A DNA stretch of 7,003 bases, taken from NCBI GenBank assembly GCA_038891515.1, contig JAWAEB010000078.1, positions 1-7,003 of the forward strand, in the 5' to 3' direction. This document shows positions 1 through 5,191 of the stretch, in pieces. Origin of the DNA: HRBIN01 sp038891515. GTDB taxonomy: Archaea; Thermoproteota; Nitrososphaeria_A; Caldarchaeales; Caldarchaeaceae. Numbering within the stretch: position 1 is the stretch's first letter; each line of letters starts with the position of its first letter. The notes beneath the pieces are model-generated. The model saw nothing but the letters and a program-made list of their open reading frames with translations, had not been told where the DNA came from and made no database searches. A program made the translations under genes and the position numbers.

Positions 1-251
1 GGGCTCACCACGCCCAGACACGGGGTCCAGGTGGCTACCCGGTCAAGGTAGCTAGGATTATGTTGAAGCTATTGGACGGGCTTGAGGCCAACGCCGAGTT
101 TAAAGGTCTTGACCTCGACAGGGTGAAGATTGTTCACGCCTCAGCCCATAAGGGCCGGAGGATTAGGAAGTATATTGAGAGGGCGTTCGGACGGTCAAGC
201 CCATATCATAAAACCTTAACCCATATCGAGCTGGTGGCGGTGAGCAGTTAG
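1..251 (+). CDS. rpl22: 50S ribosomal protein L22 (uL22), 3' part only
   Basis: This is the C-terminal part of large-subunit protein uL22, which binds 23S rRNA and lines the nascent-peptide exit tunnel. The gene is cut by the window start; the first complete codon in frame is at base 3, and about 82 residues are visible. The archaeal signature can be read in order: G-G-Y-P-V-K-V-A near the left edge, then L-E-A-N-A-E-F-K-G-L-D-L-D, the rRNA-binding V-H-A-S-A-H-K-G-R-R-I-R, and the ending R-A-F-G-R-S-S-P-Y-H-K-T-L-T-H-I-E-L. The extended beta-hairpin that reaches the tunnel should lie between the A-S-A-H-K-G and L-T-H-I-E-L segments. The TAG stop shares its last G with the GTG start of rps3. 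In archaea rps19 and rpl2 normally lie upstream, outside this window. Confidence 0.96.
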   Translation, partial: AHHAQTRGPGGYPVKVARIMLKLLDGLEANAEFKGLDLDRVKIVHASAHKGRRIRKYIERAFGRSSPYHKTLTHIELVAVSS

Positions 252-892
252 TGTCGGCTGTGAAACAGATTCTCGCAACACGACTTAAGAAGGCTGGGAT
301 AGAGGAGTATCTGAGGGAAAGGCTTAGGTCAGCTGTCTTCGGAGGAGTTAGCATAAGCTTCACCCCAATAGGCACTAGAGTCACCATCTACGCCATGAAG
401 CCCAGCAGAGTTATAGGCTCGAAGGGTAGGGTGATCAAAGAGATCTCAGAAACTCTTGAGAAAAGGTTCGGTGTCGAGAACCCTGTCGTGACTGTTGTGG
501 AGGTGGAGGTGCCGGAGCTGAACCCCTATGTAGTGGCTGAGAGGATTGCCCAGGATCTGGAGAAGGGCGTGAGGTATAGGCGTGTGGGCTTTTGGTCTGT
601 TCGCCGGGTGATGGAGGCTGGTGCCAAGGGTGTGGAGGTCCATATTAGCGGCAAGCTCACATCGGCTAGGTCAAGGACCGAGAAGTTTACCGCCGGGTTC
701 ATGCCCAAGTCCGGTGAGCTGGCGATGGACTACGTGCTGGAGGGCAAGTCATCCGTCAGACTCAAGACAGGGGTGTTGGGGATTAGGGTCCTCATCTATC
801 CACCCGATGCGCCTGTTCCAGAGCAGTTGACTGTCAAGGGGAGGGAGGAGGTAGTTGGTGAAGGAGCTGAAACAGCTCAGAGAAATGAGTGA
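251..892 (+). CDS. rps3: 30S ribosomal protein S3 (uS3)
   Basis: This is small-subunit protein uS3, located in the 30S head at the mRNA entry channel. The 213 residues match the archaeal size. A type II KH domain fills roughly residues 17-95, with its GxxG loop as G-S-K-G at 56-59 inside R-V-I-G-S-K-G-R-V-I-K. The C-terminal domain follows and includes G-V-E-V-H-I-S-G-K-L and the rRNA-binding run A-R-S-R-T-E-K-F. The GTG start at 251 overlaps the rpl22 stop (TAGTG) and has GGTGAG at 239-244, six bases upstream. The last 35 bases also encode the start of rpl29, and the acidic, Gly-containing tail after residue 195 carries that gene's Shine-Dalgarno sequence in its codons. Identification is secure. 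Confidence 0.97.
   Translation: MSAVKQILATRLKKAGIEEYLRERLRSAVFGGVSISFTPIGTRVTIYAMKPSRVIGSKGRVIKEISETLEKRFGVENPVVTVVEVEVPELNPYVVAERIAQDLEKGVRYRRVGFWSVRRVMEAGAKGVEVHISGKLTSARSRTEKFTAGFMPKSGELAMDYVLEGKSSVRLKTGVLGIRVLIYPPDAPVPEQLTVKGREEVVGEGAETAQRNE
847..852 (+). promoter_or_regulatory. Shine-Dalgarno site for rpl29, inside rps3
   Basis: GGAGGT lies five bases before GTG 858 and matches the archaeal 16S rRNA 3' end (CACCUCC). It favours GTG 858 over TTG 855 and over the internal ATG at 885, which would remove conserved N-terminal residues of L29. Confidence 0.75.
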
Positions 893-1073
893 GAAGGAGC
901 TGATGGAGAAGCTCGACCAGTTGAAGTCTGAGCTAAGGAAGGCTAGGTCCGAGATAGGGGCTGGCGGTGCAGTTGCGAAACCGACTCAGACGAGGAATAT
1001 TAGGAGGAGCATAGCTAGGGTCCTGACAGTTTTGAATGAGAGGAGGCGTGGGCTGCTTGAGGGGACAGTGTAG
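858..1073 (+). CDS. rpl29: 50S ribosomal protein L29 (uL29)
   Basis: This is a small two-helix large-subunit protein that sits near the tunnel exit and helps form the docking site for SRP and other nascent-chain factors. From GTG 858 it has 71 residues, normal for archaea. The N-terminus contains L-R-E-M-S-E-K-E-L, followed by a charged helix, a short A-G-G-A-V linker, and the archaeal hallmark T-R-N-I-R-R-S-I-A-R-V-L-T-V-L-N-E. Starting at GTG 858 keeps the conserved segment around R-E-M-S and places the codon behind a perfect GGAGGT. The gene overlaps rps3 by 35 bases and rnp1 by about 17, so its translation is very likely coupled to both. Confidence 0.94.
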   Translation: MKELKQLREMSEKELMEKLDQLKSELRKARSEIGAGGAVAKPTQTRNIRRSIARVLTVLNERRRGLLEGTV

Positions 1074-1344
1074 GTCTGGCAAGTTACAGCAAGAGTTTCT
1101 AGGCACCCATATGGAGACGGAGTACCTCGCTAGAAGATTCGCCGGAACTGTCTTGGCGGAGACAAGAAATATGCTGGCTCTTGAGATGGGTGGCCAGGTT
1201 AGGTGGATACCGAAGAAGGGGTCCAAGCTTAGGCTCCGGTTGGCCGACGGTTCCACAGTGGAGGTGAAGGGTGAGCTGATAGTGGGACGACCCTATGAGA
1301 GGATTGGCAGGGGTGGGAAACGATGGCGGTGGCACGCAACATAG
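1057..1344 (+). CDS. rnp1: RNase P protein component 1 (Rpp29/POP4 family)
   Basis: This is the archaeal Rpp29/POP4 protein, which binds the RNase P RNA (with Rpp21 in known archaeal enzymes) and supports removal of tRNA 5' leaders. The Sm-like barrel is visible as A-G-T-V-L-A-E-T-R-N-M-L, corresponding to the family's G-x-V-x-x-E-T-R-N-T-L, then I-P-K-K-G, then G-E-L-I-V-G-R-P-Y-E-R-I followed by a basic tail. The start is uncertain. ATG 1111 would cut off E-F-L-G, which aligns with the family's E-L-I-G, while ATG 1036 lacks a Shine-Dalgarno sequence and overlaps rpl29 by 38 bases. I chose TTG 1057, with GGAGG at 1042-1046 and about 95 residues; GTG 1048 is also possible. The 3' end overlaps rps17 by 22 bases. 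Confidence 0.88.
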   Translation: MRGQCRSGKLQQEFLGTHMETEYLARRFAGTVLAETRNMLALEMGGQVRWIPKKGSKLRLRLADGSTVEVKGELIVGRPYERIGRGGKRWRWHAT

Positions 1345-1658
1345 GAATACCCGTAAGTATGCCGGTTAGGAGCTGCAGCGACCCATGCTGCCCCTTCCAT
1401 GGCGGCCTACCTGTTAGGGGCGTGGTCCTGAGGGGTAGGGTTTTCAAGAAGAAGATGCGGGGTACCATCGTTGTGGAGAGGGAGTACAGAGTGTATGTTA
1501 GGAAGTTTAAGAGGTATGAGAAGAGGAGGAGTAGGATATCAGCCCATCTCCCTGAATGTATTGATGTGGAGTTGGGTGATACGGTGAGGATTGGGGAGTG
1601 TAGGCCCATAAGCAAGACAGTCAGCTTCGTAGTTCTCGAAAGAGTGGGTGGTGGCTAA
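1323..1658 (+). CDS. rps17: 30S ribosomal protein S17 (uS17)
   Basis: This is a primary 16S rRNA-binding protein of the small-subunit body with an OB fold. At 111 residues it has the archaeal length. The N-terminal extension (residues 1-30), absent in bacteria, starts A-V-A-R-N-I-G-I-P-V and carries the cluster C18-S-D-P-C22-C23-P-F-H26-G. The OB fold follows, with G-T-I-V-V-E-R-E-Y, the basic stretch K-R-Y-E-K-R-R-S-R-I-S-A-H, and the family signature G-D-T-V-R-I-G-E-C-R-P-I-S-K-T-V-S-F-V-V. The ATG at 1323 is preceded by GGGGTGGG at 1310-1317, five bases away. The gene overlaps rnp1 by 22 bases and ends in V-G-G-G, codons that form the Shine-Dalgarno sequence of rpl14. Confidence 0.97.
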   Translation: MAVARNIGIPVSMPVRSCSDPCCPFHGGLPVRGVVLRGRVFKKKMRGTIVVEREYRVYVRKFKRYEKRRSRISAHLPECIDVELGDTVRIGECRPISKTVSFVVLERVGGG

Positions 1659-1659
1659 T

Positions 1660-2094
1660 ATGGCGAAGAGGTCTAGGGCTGTGGCTGCTGTAGGTATATT
1701 GGAGAGGAGGCCTGACATACCTAGGACAGTTGTCCTAGGGTCTCTGGTGAACTGCGCAGACAACTCGGGCGCCCAGCTACTGAGGATAATTCAGGTCCAC
1801 GGCGTTACCACTAGGCTTAGGAGAGTACCCGCTGCCTGTGTGGGCGATATGATGAGCGTCACAGTTAGGAAGGGGCCGATAGACTTGAGGAAGAAGCCCG
1901 AGACAGCCGTCCTAGTGAGGCAGAAGAAGCCCTATAGAAGGAGTGACGGCACTTGGATATCTTTCGAGGATACCGCAGCTGTCTTGATGACCCCTGAGGG
2001 AGACCTGAAGGGTACTGAGATAAAGGGGCCTGTGGCTAGGGAGGCTGCGGAGAGATGGCCTAGGATAGCCAATGCGGCCAGCATTATAGTGTAG
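1660..2094 (+). CDS. rpl14: 50S ribosomal protein L14 (uL14)
   Basis: This is a large-subunit protein at the subunit interface, contacting 23S and 16S rRNA and lying near the factor-binding side. From ATG 1660 it has 144 residues, slightly longer than many archaeal L14 proteins because of a basic N-terminal lead. The conserved five-stranded barrel includes L-V-N-C-A-D-N-S-G-A-Q-L-L, R-L-R-R-V-P-A-A-C-V-G-D, V-R-Q-K-K-P-Y-R-R-S-D-G, and the archaeal C-terminus G-P-V-A-R-E-A-A-E-R-W-P-R-I-A. The start follows the rps17 stop after one base, with GGTGGTGG at 1647-1654. An in-frame GTG at 1648 would add four residues but would place the start inside that ribosome-binding site. Codons 21-27 form a striking palindrome. 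Confidence 0.97.
   Translation: MAKRSRAVAAVGILERRPDIPRTVVLGSLVNCADNSGAQLLRIIQVHGVTTRLRRVPAACVGDMMSVTVRKGPIDLRKKPETAVLVRQKKPYRRSDGTWISFEDTAAVLMTPEGDLKGTEIKGPVAREAAERWPRIANAASIIV
1720..1739. repeat. Perfect inverted repeat within rpl14
   Basis: Arms CCTAGGACA (1720-1728) and TGTCCTAGG (1731-1739) are exact reverse complements separated by GT. As RNA they could form an 8-bp stem with an AGUU loop, or 9 bp with a strained two-base loop. The repeat lies exactly in frame over L14 codons 21-27. Function is unknown and chance is possible. Confidence 0.6.
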
Positions 2095-2104
2095 CTGATG
2101 GACT

Positions 2105-2470
2105 ATGCTGTCAAGTAAACCTAGGAAACAGCGGCTCCGGCTCTACAATGCGCCTAGACACAGGCTTGTGAAGCTGATGTCAGCACATCTCTCACCACAG
2201 CTCCGCGAGAAATATGGCCGCCGGTCACTCCCGGTAAGGATGGGAGACACTGTTAAGATACTCTCGGGAGACTTTAAGGGGGTTGAGGGAAAGGTGAAAG
2301 CTGTGGACATTCGTGGCCTGCGTGTCTACGTGGAGAACGTAACCGACAAGAAGGCCGACGGTAGCAACGTGGATGTCCCGATAAGGGTCTCCAAGCTCAT
2401 GATAACCCAGCTGAACCTAGATGACTCTTATAGGAGGTCAAAGCTGGAGGGAGGTGGTAAACAGGGTTGA
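2105..2470 (+). CDS. rpl24: 50S ribosomal protein L24 (uL24)
   Basis: This is an assembly-initiating large-subunit protein that binds 23S rRNA close to the tunnel exit. Its 121 residues fit the archaeal/eukaryotic (L26-like) form. The basic N-terminus contains S-K-P-R-K-Q-R, then L-S-P-Q-L-R-E-K-Y-G-R-R-S. The KOW domain occupies about residues 44-75 (V-R-M-G-D-T-V-K-I-L-S-G-D-F-K-G-V-E-G-K-V), followed by V-D-V-P-I-R-V-S-K-L-M-I-T-Q-L-N-L-D-D. It starts ten bases after the rpl14 stop, the largest gap in the window, and has only a weak GATGG in front, so coupling with rpl14 may be looser. The tail E-G-G-G-K-Q-G is encoded by the ribosome-binding site of rps4e, and the TGA stop overlaps that gene's TTG start. 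Confidence 0.96.
   Translation: MLSSKPRKQRLRLYNAPRHRLVKLMSAHLSPQLREKYGRRSLPVRMGDTVKILSGDFKGVEGKVKAVDIRGLRVYVENVTDKKADGSNVDVPIRVSKLMITQLNLDDSYRRSKLEGGGKQG
2446..2456 (+). promoter_or_regulatory. Shine-Dalgarno site for rps4e, inside rpl24
   Basis: A purine-rich run ending in GGAGGTG (2450-2456) lies ten bases before TTG 2467. In the S4e frame a TAA at 2458 closes the reading frame upstream, so TTG 2467 is the only start codon of the ATG/GTG/TTG set ahead of the conserved L-A-A-P-R-H-Y motif. Confidence 0.7.
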
Positions 2471-3180
2471 CGCACGTCAAGTCCCTTGCAGCACCGCGCC
2501 ACTACCCTCAATCCCGTGGCGTCTTCGTAGCCAGCCCCAGTCCAGGCCCACATCCAGCCAGCAGAAGCCTACCGCTTATCCATGTGGTGAGGGATATCCT
2601 AGAGCTTGCTGAAGACGCTAGAACAGCTAGGATCCTCATCAGGGAGGGAAACTTCTACGTGGATGGGCGGCCGGTGAGGGATGTCAGGTTCCCTCTCGGA
2701 CTGATGGACGTCCTATATGTGAAGGAGCTGGACGAATACTACCGCATTTTAATCAGGCCTAGTAAGGGGCTCCGACCGATGAAGATAATGGCCGCCGAGT
2801 CGTCGTATAAGGTCTGTCAGGTAAAGGTGAAAAAGATGGCGGCTGGTGCGAGACTACTGCTGGGGCTACATGATGGCCGCTCCATACTTCTGCCAGGCGA
2901 GAGCGACCTTGTCGCCGGCTTAAGCAGATTGGACAGCCTTAAGATATCGGTACCCAGTCAGGAGATAATCGACATCGCTAGGATGGTTAAAGGTACTTAC
3001 GTATTGATACATAGCGGCTCAAAGCAGGGATATCATGGCAAGCTTCTGGAGATTGTGAAAGATGTCACCTACCCTGCCAAGCCCACGGTCGCTGTGGAAA
3101 CGTCTGCAGGCTTGGTTAAGACGATTCTGTCAAACGTGATGCCTGTAGGAGTTGATATGCCTTGGATAGCACTGCCTTGA
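2467..3180 (+). CDS. rps4e: 30S ribosomal protein S4e (eS4)
   Basis: This small-subunit protein is found in archaea and eukaryotes but not bacteria. The 237 residues show the family order: L-A-A-P-R-H-Y near the N-terminus, S-P-S-P-G-P-H-P, an S4-type RNA-binding domain at about 37-84 (D-A-R-T-A-R-I-L-I-R-E-G, V-D-G-R-P-V-R, F-P-L-G-L-M-D-V), the central S4e domain (Y-K-V-C-Q-V; L-G-L-H-D-G-R-S-I-L), S-V-P-S-Q-E-I-I-D, and a C-terminal KOW-like segment (M-V-K-G-T-Y-V-L-I-H-S-G-S-K-Q-G-Y-H-G-K). The start is a forced TTG that overlaps the rpl24 stop as TTGA. The basic lead that usually precedes L-A-A-P is reduced to six residues. The first 120 bases are unusually C-rich, reflecting the Pro/Ser-rich N-terminus. 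Confidence 0.96.
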   Translation: MTHVKSLAAPRHYPQSRGVFVASPSPGPHPASRSLPLIHVVRDILELAEDARTARILIREGNFYVDGRPVRDVRFPLGLMDVLYVKELDEYYRILIRPSKGLRPMKIMAAESSYKVCQVKVKKMAAGARLLLGLHDGRSILLPGESDLVAGLSRLDSLKISVPSQEIIDIARMVKGTYVLIHSGSKQGYHGKLLEIVKDVTYPAKPTVAVETSAGLVKTILSNVMPVGVDMPWIALP

Positions 3181-3704
3181 AAACGGTCAACTTGATGAAT
3201 AGGCCTAGAATTGAGAAGGTGGTGGTCAACTGCAGTGTGGGTGAGGGCGGTGTCAGGCTGGAGAAGGCCCAGAAGATCCTCGAGTCGCTGACAGGGCAGA
3301 AGCCTGAGATCAGGAAGGCCAAGAAGACTGTCAAGGGATTTGGAATACACAGGGGTGAGCCAATAGCGTTGAGGGCTACATTGAGAAAGCAGAAGGCTGT
3401 GGAATTTCTCATAAAAGCCCTTAAGGCAGTGAACAACACCTTAAAGTACTCAAGCTTTGACATTGAGGGCAACGTATCATTCGGGATAAGGGAGCATCTT
3501 GACATCCCTGGGACCAAGTATGATCCTGAGCTGGGAATGATTGGAATGGATGTTAGTGTCCACATAACCAAACCAGGCTACCGTGTGAGCCTGAGGCGGC
3601 GTAGGGCTTCTCGGATAGGAAGGCGTCAGAGGGTTACTAGGGAGGAGGCGATAGAGTTCCTGAGGGAGTTGGCTTCGGTCAACGTAGTGGGTGGTCCGGA
3701 GTGA
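3162..3704 (+). CDS. rpl5: 50S ribosomal protein L5 (uL5)
   Basis: This 5S rRNA-binding protein of the central protuberance also contacts P-site tRNA; with L18 and 5S rRNA it forms the 5S RNP. Conserved blocks are R-I-E-K-V-V-V-N-C-S-V-G-E-G-G, L-T-G-Q-K-P-E-I-R-K-A-K-K-T-V, F-G-I-R-E-H-L-D-I-P-G-T-K-Y-D-P-E-L-G-M-I-G-M-D-V, and the archaeal R-R-R-A-S-R-I-G-R-R-Q-R-V. Three starts are plausible. TTG 3162 gives 180 residues, with AGGAG at 3147-3151. TTG 3177 gives 175 residues and forms the TTGA overlap with the rps4e stop seen at two other junctions. ATG 3195 gives 169 residues and begins just before the conserved block. I give 3162 for its Shine-Dalgarno site, without certainty. The tail V-V-G-G-P-E carries the rps14 ribosome-binding site. 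Confidence 0.95.
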   Translation: MDSTALKTVNLMNRPRIEKVVVNCSVGEGGVRLEKAQKILESLTGQKPEIRKAKKTVKGFGIHRGEPIALRATLRKQKAVEFLIKALKAVNNTLKYSSFDIEGNVSFGIREHLDIPGTKYDPELGMIGMDVSVHITKPGYRVSLRRRRASRIGRRQRVTREEAIEFLRELASVNVVGGPE

Positions 3705-3862
3705 AGATCAAACCTCCCAAGAGTAGGAAGTTCGGGAAAGGTGTGGTGACTTGCAGACGATGCGGAACACATGTTGGTGTTATCAGAAAGTATGGACTGA
3801 TGCTTTGCCGCCGCTGCATAAACGAAGTAGCCCCATCGTTGGGCTTCAAAACATATGAATAG
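3701..3862 (+). CDS. rps14: 30S ribosomal protein S14, zinc-binding archaeal form (uS14)
   Basis: This small-subunit head protein binds 16S rRNA near S3 and S10. It is only 53 residues long, typical of the archaeal type-Z S14. A zinc ribbon is formed by C18-x-x-C21 (T-C-R-R-C-G) and C36-x-x-C39 (L-C-R-R-C-I-N), all four ligands intact. The basic N-terminus begins K-I-K-P-P-K-S-R-K-F-G-K-G, and the protein ends L-G-F-K-T-Y-E. The start is GTG 3701, overlapping the rpl5 stop as GTGA, with GGGTGG at 3689-3694, six bases upstream. Its length and GTG start make it easy to miss in automated searches, but the motif and position between rpl5 and rps8 leave little doubt. Confidence 0.96.
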   Translation: MKIKPPKSRKFGKGVVTCRRCGTHVGVIRKYGLMLCRRCINEVAPSLGFKTYE

Positions 3863-3866
3863 GTGG
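3861..3866 (+). promoter_or_regulatory. Shine-Dalgarno site deciding the rps8 start
   Basis: AGGTGG lies five bases before ATG 3872 and spans the rps14 stop. It overlaps the alternative in-frame GTG 3863, which argues against that earlier start. Confidence 0.65.
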
Positions 3867-3871
3867 TCTGG

Positions 3872-4255
3872 ATGTCGGACCTTGTTTCGGGACTCTTCAC
3901 ATCGATACAAAACAACGAGTCCGTGAGGAATAGGGAGTGCATAGTCAAGGCGTCGAAGCTGGTGGGTGAGATACTTAAGGTCCTGCAGAGGCATGGATAT
4001 ATTGGCGCTTTCGAGTTCATCGAGGACGGTAGGGGTGGAAAGTATAGGATACAGCTACTGGGCAGAGTGAATAGGTCGGCGCCCATAAGGCCGAGGAGGG
4101 CTGTCAAGAAAGATGGCTACGAGCAGTTTGAGAAGCAGTATCTACCGGGCAGGGGAATAGGCATCCTAGTTATGACAACTCCGAAAGGCGTCCTATCACA
4201 CATAGAAGCGGGCAAGCTTGGACAGGGAGGTAGGCTGCTGGGGTATGTCTACTAA
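3872..4255 (+). CDS. rps8: 30S ribosomal protein S8 (uS8)
   Basis: This primary 16S rRNA-binding protein organises the central domain of the small subunit. In well-studied bacteria it is also the translational repressor of the spc operon; nothing here shows that role. From ATG 3872 it has 127 residues, close to the archaeal norm. Recognisable blocks are K-A-S-K-L-V-G-E-I-L-K-V-L, H-G-Y-I-G-A-F-E-F-I-E-D-G-R-G-G-K-Y-R-I-Q-L-L-G-R-V-N, and the C-terminal signature T-P-K-G-V-L-S-H-I-E-A-G followed by G-Q-G-G-R-L-L-G-Y-V-Y. It begins nine bases after the rps14 stop, and its last 11 bases overlap rpl6. Confidence 0.96.
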   Translation: MSDLVSGLFTSIQNNESVRNRECIVKASKLVGEILKVLQRHGYIGAFEFIEDGRGGKYRIQLLGRVNRSAPIRPRRAVKKDGYEQFEKQYLPGRGIGILVMTTPKGVLSHIEAGKLGQGGRLLGYVY

Positions 4256-4787
4256 ATCGCTGAAGAACTCCATATCCATACCGCCCGGCGTCCACCTGAC
4301 CGTATCAGGGAGCGTTGTGGCTGCGGAGGGAGAGAAGGGCAGAGTTGAGCGGGATTTTGGACACACTTCAGCCACATTTACTGTTGAGAACAATACGCTG
4401 AGCATCGAGGTGCCAGGCTCATCCAAGAGGGCTAGGGCGCTGCTGGGAACAATCACCTCCATCATCGAGGGAATGATAGTGGGTGTCACAAAGGGATACA
4501 CATACAGGCTTAAGATGATAACTTCCCACTTCCCCATCACCGTAAAAGTTGAGCGCAATAAGGTGGTCATCGAGAACTTTGTGGGCGAGAGGCATATGCG
4601 CTATGCCAACATCGTGGGCGAATCCAGAGTCACCGTGATGGAGGACGAGATAATTGTCACTGGGCCGGACAGGGAGAGTGTGGGGCAGACAGCCGCCAAC
4701 ATCGAGAACGCCTGCAGGATTCCGAGGAGGGATCCCAGGAAGTTCCTAGATGGTATATACATATATCAGAAGGGGGTGGGAAGCTAG
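4245..4787 (+). CDS. rpl6: 50S ribosomal protein L6 (uL6)
   Basis: This large-subunit protein near the factor-binding centre contacts the sarcin-ricin loop region. It has 180 residues and two L6 repeats. The first runs from I-P-P-G-V-H-L-T-V-S-G to about residue 80; the second contains F-P-I-T-V-K-V-E-R-N-K-V-V-I-E-N-F-V-G-E-R and ends with the archaeal signature R-I-P-R-R-D-P-R-K-F-L-D-G-I-Y-I-Y. ATG 4245 keeps the N-terminus close to family length; an ATG at 4218 would add nine residues copied from the rps8 3' end. The nearest Shine-Dalgarno sequence, GGGAGGT (4225-4231), is 13 bases away, a long spacing, so the 11-base overlap with rps8 probably provides coupling. The stop shares a G with rpl32e. 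Confidence 0.95.
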   Translation: MSTKSLKNSISIPPGVHLTVSGSVVAAEGEKGRVERDFGHTSATFTVENNTLSIEVPGSSKRARALLGTITSIIEGMIVGVTKGYTYRLKMITSHFPITVKVERNKVVIENFVGERHMRYANIVGESRVTVMEDEIIVTGPDRESVGQTAANIENACRIPRRDPRKFLDGIYIYQKGVGS

Positions 4788-5191
4788 TGTCTCCAGTCAG
4801 AATGCCCCGTAAGATACTCATTATGAGGAGGAGGCGTCCTAGGTTCGTTAGGCAGGAGAGCTGGCGTTACGTGCGGTTGGGGGAGGTGTGGAGAAAGCCT
4901 AAGGGTATTGACAATAGGATGAGGCTCCAGAAAAGTGGTGCACCACCCCTAGTGAGGGTGGGATATAGGACTCCCAAGCAGTATAGGGGGTTACATCCAT
5001 CAGGGTTTAGAGAGGTACTGGTCCATAACTTGGAAGAGCTGAGAAAGATTGATAGGGAGACGGAGGCAGCTAGGATAGCTTCCAGCCTGAGTGTTAGAAA
5101 GAGGCAGGAGATCTACGAGGCTGCAAAGGAGTGGGGGATTAGGGTGCTTAACCCACCTAGACCCACTTCAGTGGTTGGTGGTGGAACGTGA
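4787..5191 (+). CDS. rpl32e: 50S ribosomal protein L32e (eL32)
   Basis: This archaeal/eukaryotic large-subunit protein is unrelated to bacterial bL32. Its 134 residues include the conserved core R-P-R-F-V-R-Q-E-S-W-R-Y, W-R-K-P-K-G-I-D-N-R-M-R-L, V-G-Y-R-T-P-K-Q-Y-R-G-L-H-P-S-G-F and V-L-V-H-N-L-E-E-L. The C-terminus contains A-S-S-L-S-V-R-K-R and W-G-I-R-V-L-N-P-P. GTG 4787 overlaps the rpl6 stop as TAGTG and is preceded by GGGGGTGGG at 4772-4780, six bases away; an in-frame ATG at 4802 lacks a comparable site and would drop five residues. The terminal V-V-G-G-G-T is encoded by the rpl19e ribosome-binding site. Confidence 0.96.
   Translation: MSPVRMPRKILIMRRRRPRFVRQESWRYVRLGEVWRKPKGIDNRMRLQKSGAPPLVRVGYRTPKQYRGLHPSGFREVLVHNLEELRKIDRETEAARIASSLSVRKRQEIYEAAKEWGIRVLNPPRPTSVVGGGT

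Noticed and set aside
1648..1659. GTG start extending L14 by four residues.
   Set aside because: It falls within the GGTGGTGG ribosome-binding site that serves ATG 1660.
2098..2118. Six-codon mini-ORF (ATG at 2098) overlapping the rpl24 start, a possible leader peptide.
   Set aside because: It lacks a ribosome-binding site of its own and its sequence carries no regulatory residue pattern; rpl24 ATG 2105 is enough.
3116..3571. 151-codon open frame on the minus strand opposite rps4e and rpl5.
   Set aside because: It lies fully antisense to two well-conserved ribosomal genes, shows no recognisable protein motif and has no good ribosome-binding site.
4218..4244. Upstream ATG extending L6 by nine residues.
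   Set aside because: The extra residues only mirror the rps8 3' end in another frame and precede the normal L6 N-terminus; ATG 4245 fits the family better.
4754..4766. TATA-like AT-rich run (TATATACATATAT) about 25-30 bases before the rpl32e start, a possible internal promoter.
   Set aside because: It encodes the strongly conserved L6 signature D-G-I-Y-I-Y, which explains the composition, and no BRE-like purine element clearly precedes it.
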